A stretch of DNA of 13,568 nt, from NCBI GenBank assembly GCA_946482325.1, contig CAMLRA010000110.1:1-13568 (forward strand), written 5' to 3'. Origin of the DNA: an uncultured Chromatiaceae bacterium. Its GTDB lineage: Bacteria; Pseudomonadota; Gammaproteobacteria; Enterobacterales; Alteromonadaceae. Position 1 is the first letter of the stretch; the number at the start of each line of letters is the position of its first letter. Below are positions 8,963-13,568 of the stretch, piece after piece. A program made the translations under genes and the position numbers. The notes below the pieces were generated by a model that was not told where the DNA came from, searched no databases, and saw only the letters and a program-made list of their open reading frames with translations.

Positions 8963-10671
8963 TTGATACCAACCTGCAAAATACGGTCTTGCTCATCAAT
9001 TTGCCGCACAGTCAAAATAAGTTGGTCGAGCTGGACGTCGTCACCAACTACGACGCGGCGGAAAAAGCGTGCGCTGATATAGTCTGAGATGGATTGTGTC
9101 GGGTCCAGCTGGCCAAAATCTATGGTGTAGAACGCGCCCAAATCTGCCAGTGTAATTTGACCATTGAGGACAAATTCTCCGAAGAATTCTTGTTTGCTCT
9201 GGCTGGCTTCAGCGGCGTAACTGGACAGCACTTCACTGACCACAGCGCTGTCTGCGGCTTTGGCCATGACCATCAGCGTATCTTTAGCTTTAAAACGTGT
9301 GCAATCGAGGCATTGGATCCATTCACCATTTCGGACTATGCCTAAAAACTGAACTGAAGATGGCACCGGCAACATGGTCCAGTCGGTGTCGAGCACCGGC
9401 GAGTCGGCGTTGACCTGATACGCCAGTACTTGCAGCACGTCTTTGCTTTGTGCGACTTCCAGCGGCATCACATAATCCGGACCGGGTTCCTTCGGAACTT
9501 CAAGGCGCAACCAACGCGCCACCGGCGCTATCGACCAGCCCTGGATTAACAGTGACACAATCACCACGAAAAAAGCGACGTTAAAGTACAAATCTTTGTT
9601 CGGCACACCGGCAAGCCACGGAATGAGCGCCAGGATAATTGGCACAGCACCGCGTAGCCCTACCCAGCTGATGAAAATCTGGTCACGTTTGGGAAAATGA
9701 AACGGCAGCAAGCTCAGCACCACAGCAAGTGGCCGTGCGATAAAAATCATCACCAGCGCTAATGCGATAGCTGGTAGCAGATAGTCCAGCAGAGCCGTTG
9801 GCGTCACCAGCAAACCCAGCATCAAAAACATAATGATTTGGCTGAGCCAGGCCAAACCATCCTGAAAACGCAGAATATGTTGCACAGGAGCCAACCTGGC
9901 ATTGCCTACCAGAAAACCAGCCAGATATACGGCTAAAAAACCGCTGCCGCCAAACTGGTTAGTCAGGCCATACAACAACAAGGCACAGGAGATGGCAAAT
10001 AACGGGAAAAATGCCGGACTTAACGGCAACCTGCGACAAAGCCAAATCAGCGCCCTGCCACCGCCCCAACCGAACAAAGCGCCAACCAGCGCCTGCTGCA
10101 CAAACACCAGGATGGTGCTCCAACCAAGTGCCGCCTCGCCTGCGACCACGCTGACCAACGTAAACGTCAGCATCACCGCCATCGGGTCATTACTGCCCGA
10201 CTCTATTTCCAGCGTTGACGCCACCCGCTCTTTGATATGAAGCCCGGCCGACTGAAAAATAGAAAACACCGCAGCAGCGTCAGTCGAACTTAAAATAGCC
10301 CCGAGCAACAAGCCTTCTAATAAAGTGAGCTTAAACAAATACATGGCCGCAAGGCCCAAAATCAGACAGGTAATGACAACGCCGACTGTCGCGAGCGCGG
10401 CCGAGGGCGCCAATACCACTTTGACGCGGTCCGGATGTGTGCGCATCCCACCGTCAAACAGAATAATCACCAGCGCTACTGAACCAATCAGCAGTGCCAG
10501 ATCCGGATTTGCAAATTGGATGCCTAAGACCCCATCTTCACCGGCCAACATGCCCATCAGCAGAAAGATCAGCAACAAAGGCGCGCCAAAGCGCGCTGAG
10601 ATCAGAGTTGCGATAATACTGACCGTGAACAGCGCACCAAAAATCAGAATATTGAGGTTAACTGCATCCAA
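8953..10671 (-). CDS. nhaP2: Potassium/proton (cation/H+) antiporter, CPA1 family
   Basis: Inner-membrane exchanger moving K+ or Na+ out against H+. At 572 aa it is close to the enteric NhaP2/CvrA length (about 578). Residues 1-390 are a run of about a dozen membrane segments (Na+/H+ exchanger fold). They include SSTDAAAVF (D131) and the ion-binding ESGSNDP with N161-D162. Residues about 410-480 resemble a TrkA-C/RCK-C ligand domain, and about 495-570 a CorC/HlyC-type cytosolic domain; this order is typical of NhaP2. The start is taken as the TTG at 10671, since AAAAGGA lies 7 bases upstream and no in-frame ATG fits the conserved N-terminus; an ATG at 10679 is out of frame. It follows pyrF after 23 bp and is probably the last gene of the lapA-lapB-pyrF transcript. 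Ion preference is a family inference. Confidence 0.94.
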   Translation of the reverse strand: MDAVNLNILIFGALFTVSIIATLISARFGAPLLLIFLLMGMLAGEDGVLGIQFANPDLALLIGSVALVIILFDGGMRTHPDRVKVVLAPSAALATVGVVITCLILGLAAMYLFKLTLLEGLLLGAILSSTDAAAVFSIFQSAGLHIKERVASTLEIESGSNDPMAVMLTFTLVSVVAGEAALGWSTILVFVQQALVGALFGWGGGRALIWLCRRLPLSPAFFPLFAISCALLLYGLTNQFGGSGFLAVYLAGFLVGNARLAPVQHILRFQDGLAWLSQIIMFLMLGLLVTPTALLDYLLPAIALALVMIFIARPLAVVLSLLPFHFPKRDQIFISWVGLRGAVPIILALIPWLAGVPNKDLYFNVAFFVVIVSLLIQGWSIAPVARWLRLEVPKEPGPDYVMPLEVAQSKDVLQVLAYQVNADSPVLDTDWTMLPVPSSVQFLGIVRNGEWIQCLDCTRFKAKDTLMVMAKAADSAVVSEVLSSYAAEASQSKQEFFGEFVLNGQITLADLGAFYTIDFGQLDPTQSISDYISARFFRRVVVGDDVQLDQLILTVRQIDEQDRILQVGIKPA

Positions 10672-10694
10672 TAAAACATCCTTTTGTGATCGGC

Positions 10695-11396
10695 TTAAAT
10701 GGCATTGAGTTCCCGGTAAATCGCCTGTAAGGCGGCTAACGGATCTACCGCTTTGGTAATTGGCCGGCCAATCACCATGTAATCAACACCAGCTGCTACA
10801 GCTTGTGCCGGGGTCATCACACGCTTTTGGTCATCCGCACCGGCAAAAGCTGGTCGAATGCCCGGTGTCACCAACTGAAAAGCTTTACCGAACTGCTGTT
10901 TCAGCAGGCTGGCTTCATGCGCCGAACAAACAACGCCATCAAGGCCTGCTTGCTGCGTCAGGCCCGCAAGTTTCAGTACCTGCTGCTCAGGCGTCAAAGT
11001 GATACCTAATTCGAGTAAATCAGCCTGCTCCATCGACGTCAACACAGTCACGGCAATCAGCAGCGGTTTGTCTGCACCAAAGCTTTGTAAGGCCTCACGC
11101 GCCGCCACCATCATCCGGCTACCGCCACTGGCATGCACGTTGACCATCCAGACGCCAAGATCTGCGGCGGCTTTTACCGCCTTGGCCACAGTGTTTGGAA
11201 TATCGTGAAATTTTAAATCGAGGAAAACATCAAAGCGACGTTGCTGCAGTTCACGGACAAAACCGGGGCCGAAATGAGTAAACATCTCTTTGCCGACCTT
11301 TAAGCGGCACAACGCCGGGTCGAGCTGGCTCACCAGATTTAAAGCTGCGCCTTGGTCTTCATAATCCAGTGCCACCACAACAGGGCTTAATTGCAT
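10695..11396 (-). CDS. pyrF: Orotidine 5'-phosphate decarboxylase
   Basis: Decarboxylates OMP to UMP, the last step of de novo pyrimidine synthesis, in the cytoplasm as a TIM-barrel dimer. The 233-aa product fits the short bacterial form. Substrate and catalytic residues are visible: D11 in VVALDYED, K33 in RLKVGKEMF, and the D60-x-K62-xx-D65 array in [12 protein letters not shown]. The phosphate-binding end reads TPGIRPAF and [11 protein letters not shown]. The start at 11396 ([12 protein letters not shown]) matches the family; GGAA lies 8 bases upstream. A longer open frame to 11573 runs into the end of lapB and was not used. It lies 31 bp after lapB, as in many gammaproteobacteria. Confidence 0.97.
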   Translation of the reverse strand: MQLSPVVVALDYEDQGAALNLVSQLDPALCRLKVGKEMFTHFGPGFVRELQQRRFDVFLDLKFHDIPNTVAKAVKAAADLGVWMVNVHASGGSRMMVAAREALQSFGADKPLLIAVTVLTSMEQADLLELGITLTPEQQVLKLAGLTQQAGLDGVVCSAHEASLLKQQFGKAFQLVTPGIRPAFAGADDQKRVMTPAQAVAAGVDYMVIGRPITKAVDPLAALQAIYRELNAI

Positions 11397-11427
11397 AACG
11401 ATAGTTCCACAAACTGAAAGGACAAGA

Positions 11428-12558
11428 TTAGCGGCCGTCGATGCCGCCCAGAGGTTCAACCGTCTCCCATTGCTGGCAGGACGGACATAACCAGTATTGC
11501 TGCCGGGTTTTAAAGCCGCAATTGCGACAGCTATACAGGATTTTAGTATCAAGATAAGCGCGCACCAAGCCATCGATGGCCTGTAGGGCTTCCATTTGTA
11601 AAGGTTGGTTTAGCTGGCGAACCTGCAGCAAACGCTGAAACAAGCGGATATTCGGTTGTTGCTGCAATTTCTCCAGCAGCAGCTGCTCACCACCTGCCGG
11701 CGAGCCGGTTTGCACCAGCCAGTCACATAAAAACAGCGTCGCGGTGATGTTTTTATTTTTATGCACCAGCTGGCTCAACAACGGGTACCATTCATCTTCC
11801 GGTAGTTGGCAGCGTTGTAATTCCGGCAGAATATCAGCGGCCCACTGGGGTTTTTGCGTCAGCACCGATTTATAAGCGACAGCAGCATCAGCTAAAGATT
11901 GCTCGGCTAATAACTTTCTGGCCAGCTGCAAACGTGGCCGGATCGCCTGCGGATATTTTTGCGCCAAAATTCTTAGTGCCATCACATCCATCGGCTTTTT
12001 CTGATCCTCACAGCGCATATTGGCAAGCGCAATCCGCAACGAACGGGAATCAGTTTTATCAACCTGCGGCGCGAACTCCACGGCTTTATGCCAGTCATGC
12101 GTCACAACAAAAATAGCAAACAGTTGTTTTAAGGCGGTTTCCTGCAGAGGGTCGCTATCGACCAACTTACGCAGCAAACTTTCTGCTCGGTCATATAAGC
12201 CGGCTGAGAAATAGTCTTTGGCCAGTTCCAGCTGAATTTGCTGGGCCTGTGCTTTAGGCAGCTTTAGCTGATGCAGTTTTTCATGAATGCGGATAGCTTT
12301 ATCCCAGTCGCCTTTGCGCCGGAACAAATTGGCCAGAGCCAGATAGGTATCGATGGTCGCCGCTTCGATATCGAGTAGTTGCAGCAGCTGCTCAATCGCT
12401 TTGTCTTCCTGATCGGTCAGCAGGAAATTTAACCCGGAGGACAGGTTTTTCGCGACGTTGGCTTTGTTTTTCAGCTCTTCCTGCCGCAGACTGTTGCGGC
12501 CAAAAAACCAGCCATAAGCGGCGGCAACAGGCAACAACAGAAATAGCAGTTCAAGCAT
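11428..12558 (-). CDS. lapB: Lipopolysaccharide assembly protein B (YciM), TPR plus rubredoxin-type metal site
   Basis: An inner-membrane-anchored adaptor that helps FtsH degrade LpxC and so balances LPS against phospholipid synthesis. The 376-aa protein (family about 389) has one N-terminal membrane helix (about 2-19, ending YGWFFGR). TPR-like helices run from about 39 to 335; clear repeats are at 69-98 and 107-136. The C-terminus is a metal-binding domain with C344-x2-C347 and C358-x2-C361, followed by the conserved GGIDGR tail. The ATG at 12558 lies 4 bp after the lapA stop codon and lacks a strong ribosome binding site, so translational coupling to lapA is likely. Function is established for the family; all four cysteines are present, so it should be active. 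Confidence 0.96.
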   Translation of the reverse strand: MLELLFLLLPVAAAYGWFFGRNSLRQEELKNKANVAKNLSSGLNFLLTDQEDKAIEQLLQLLDIEAATIDTYLALANLFRRKGDWDKAIRIHEKLHQLKLPKAQAQQIQLELAKDYFSAGLYDRAESLLRKLVDSDPLQETALKQLFAIFVVTHDWHKAVEFAPQVDKTDSRSLRIALANMRCEDQKKPMDVMALRILAQKYPQAIRPRLQLARKLLAEQSLADAAVAYKSVLTQKPQWAADILPELQRCQLPEDEWYPLLSQLVHKNKNITATLFLCDWLVQTGSPAGGEQLLLEKLQQQPNIRLFQRLLQVRQLNQPLQMEALQAIDGLVRAYLDTKILYSCRNCGFKTRQQYWLCPSCQQWETVEPLGGIDGR

Positions 12559-12562
12559 AGGA

Positions 12563-12805
12563 TCAGGTCTTGCTCATCGCCCGGTTAATCCAGCGTTTGG
12601 TACGCAACTTCACCAGAATTGTCAAAGACAAGCTCAGACCAATTGCAAAGCCGAGCAGTAAAAATAACAGGGCAATATCAACAACCCGCAGCTCGGCTTT
12701 AGCAATAAAATAGTTTAATTCAGCGACTTGCTGGTTGATTGAGCCGAAAAACAGACCAATCAGGATGAGCACAGAAAAACACAGGAAAAAAATCAGCTTT
12801 CTCAA
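12563..12805 (-). CDS. lapA: Lipopolysaccharide assembly protein A (LapA/YciS, DUF1049)
   Basis: A small inner-membrane partner of LapB. I take the TTG at 12805 as start: GGAG lies 6 bases upstream and the product then begins MRKLIFFL, in line with the family. A GTG at 12823 would add six residues but has no good ribosome binding site. The 80-aa protein has two membrane helices (about 4-21 and 42-66) with the family's NYFIAKAELRV loop between them and LGFAIG in the second helix. The cytosolic tail is shorter than in E. coli (about 102 aa). It lies 44 bp after ihfB, with a 5-bp stem, 3-nt loop hairpin (12827-12839) between them, and 4 bp before lapB. Confidence 0.9.
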   Translation of the reverse strand: MRKLIFFLCFSVLILIGLFFGSINQQVAELNYFIAKAELRVVDIALLFLLLGFAIGLSLSLTILVKLRTKRWINRAMSKT

Positions 12806-12849
12806 ACTCGGCTCCGTTAGCACCGTCGCTGTTTCAGCGTGGACAAGAC

Positions 12850-13134
12850 TCAGGTATTTTCTTTGACGCGATCGCGTAATTCTTTACCTGGTTTAAAATG
12901 CGGGACGTATTTACCGTCAAGTTCAACTTTGTCGCCGGTTTTCGGATTGCGACCTACCCGTGGAGCTCTGAAGTGTAAGGAGAAACTACCGAAGCCGCGG
13001 ATCTCAATGCGCTCATTGGCTGCCAGAGAACCGGCCATTTGCTCGAGAATTTCTTTGACTGCGGATTCAACATCTTTTACCTGGATATGAGGAAAATCAG
13101 TTGCTAACTTTTCGATCAACTCAGATTTGGTCAT
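12850..13134 (-). CDS. ihfB: Integration host factor subunit beta
   Basis: DNA-bending nucleoid protein that pairs with IHF-alpha and kinks DNA sharply at specific sites, aiding recombination, replication and transcription control. The 94-aa length equals E. coli IhfB. Seen: [11 protein letters not shown] start, IRGFGSF (45-51), and GRNPKTGD with the intercalating proline P64 at the tip of the DNA-binding arm, then the [12 protein letters not shown] tail helix. The ATG at 13134 has GGAG within 10 bases; an open frame to 13206 overlaps the rpsA-ihfB hairpin and was not used. It sits directly after rpsA, the standard order, and may be read both from rpsA read-through and from its own promoter. 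Confidence 0.97.
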   Translation of the reverse strand: MTKSELIEKLATDFPHIQVKDVESAVKEILEQMAGSLAANERIEIRGFGSFSLHFRAPRVGRNPKTGDKVELDGKYVPHFKPGKELRDRVKENT

Positions 13135-13160
13135 AAGGACTCCGCTTACACTGTTGCTGG

Positions 13161-13191
13161 AAAATGCCGGTTGAGGCAAATGCCCCAACCG
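13161..13191 (-). terminator. Terminator-like hairpin between rpsA and ihfB
   Basis: Read leftward, CGGTTGGGGC (13191-13182) and GCCTCAACCG (13177-13168) form a 10-bp stem with one G-U pair and an ATTT loop. GCA and then a four-base T-run (13164-13161) follow. The U-tract is short, so partial termination or attenuation between rpsA and ihfB is more likely than a full stop. Confidence 0.6.
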
Positions 13192-13206
13192 ACCGGCTAG
13201 CATCAA

Positions 13207-13568
13207 TTACTCAGATTTCTGAGCTGCTTTGAATGCTTCAGCCATTGCGTTACCACCAAAAGCAGAATCGTCCTGCTTGATTGATTCTAACGCTTCTTTC
13301 TCTTCAGCTTCGAACTTGGCTTTGATTGACAGGCTGATCACGCGGTTTTTGCGGTCAACACCCATCAGACGAGCTTCAACTTCTTCACCGACTTTCAGCG
13401 CAGTAGTTGCATCTTCGATACGCTCACGAGCGATATCAGAAACGCGAACATAACCTTCTACGCCGCCTTCCAGTAATACGGTTGCGCCTTTCGCGTCAAC
13501 TGCAGTCACTGTACCTTTAACGATAGCACCTTTTTTGTTATCAGCAAGATAGCCGTTGAACGGATCTT
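13207..13568 (-). CDS. rpsA: 30S ribosomal protein S1, C-terminal end (cut by window edge)
   Basis: S1 is the large mRNA-binding protein of the small ribosomal subunit, needed to start translation on structured or weak leaders. The 119 residues present run from [20 protein letters not shown] to the stop and hold the last S1 (OB-fold) repeat: [18 protein letters not shown], then [26 protein letters not shown]. The conserved [10 protein letters not shown] tail follows, nearly as in E. coli. The full protein is about 555 aa, so most lies past position 13568. The GTG at 13509 is an internal valine codon, not a start. Confidence 0.97.
   Translation of the reverse strand, partial: DPFNGYLADNKKGAIVKGTVTAVDAKGATVLLEGGVEGYVRVSDIARERIEDATTALKVGEEVEARLMGVDRKNRVISLSIKAKFEAEEKEALESIKQDDSAFGGNAMAEAFKAAQKSE

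Noticed and set aside
8889..8966. 25-codon ORF beginning MKIIMNNFSK
   Set aside because: No convincing ribosome binding site, and it overlaps the palindromes and the end of nhaP2; chance ORF in AT-rich DNA is the simpler reading.
13135..13206. 24-residue N-terminal extension of ihfB
   Set aside because: It would translate through the rpsA-ihfB hairpin; the ATG at 13134 gives exactly the 94-aa family length.

Overview
The window looks like chromosomal DNA of a gammaproteobacterium of the Alteromonadales/Chromatiales type (Rheinheimera-like). The evidence is the protein-level resemblance of AstA/AstC, MaeA, LapB, IHF-beta and ribosomal protein S1 to enteric orthologues, the gene order rpsA-ihfB-lapA-lapB-pyrF, and moderate GC. 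The genus is an inference; no search was run.

Left part (1-4231), arginine/ornithine breakdown and malate metabolism. astC and the first 142 codons of astA read leftward as the start of an arginine succinyltransferase (AST) operon. A 142-aa Lrp/AsnC-family regulator is divergent from astC across a 202-bp spacer. That spacer holds a perfect 8-5-8 inverted repeat and a TATAAT box facing astC. Next is maeA (NAD-type malic enzyme), with its own promoter candidate and a strong intrinsic terminator. AST ends in glutamate plus succinate, so C4 carbon reaches the TCA cycle and could leave through the malic enzyme as pyruvate; this functional link is only inferred.

Middle part (4232-8952), accessory-like. 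It carries an unrecognised exported, helix-rich protein with two cysteines in its mature part; a DUF1543 protein with a visible internal duplication; an outer-membrane TonB-dependent copper receptor of the OprC/NosA type that keeps the CxxxM and HxM copper ligands; and an SRAP (YedK/HMCES-type) abasic-site DNA-protein crosslinker. Two intergenic stretches are not explained by genes. One is a 250-bp stretch before the SRAP gene, rich in long complementary segments and containing a perfect GNRA-loop hairpin. The other is a 276-bp stretch between convergent genes, with an 88-bp imperfect inverted repeat followed by three 16-bp palindromes about 40 bp apart.

Right part (8953-13568, all leftward), conserved housekeeping genes: end of rpsA, terminator-like hairpin, ihfB, lapA, lapB, pyrF, and nhaP2 (K+ or Na+/H+ antiporter). 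The last four are separated by only 4, 31 and 23 bp and are probably co-transcribed. lapA and nhaP2 both appear to start at TTG codons, chosen from Shine-Dalgarno spacing. No rRNA, tRNA, CRISPR array, transposase or integrase was seen. The most interesting leads are the two structured intergenic regions; nothing in the window is clearly a new multi-gene system.
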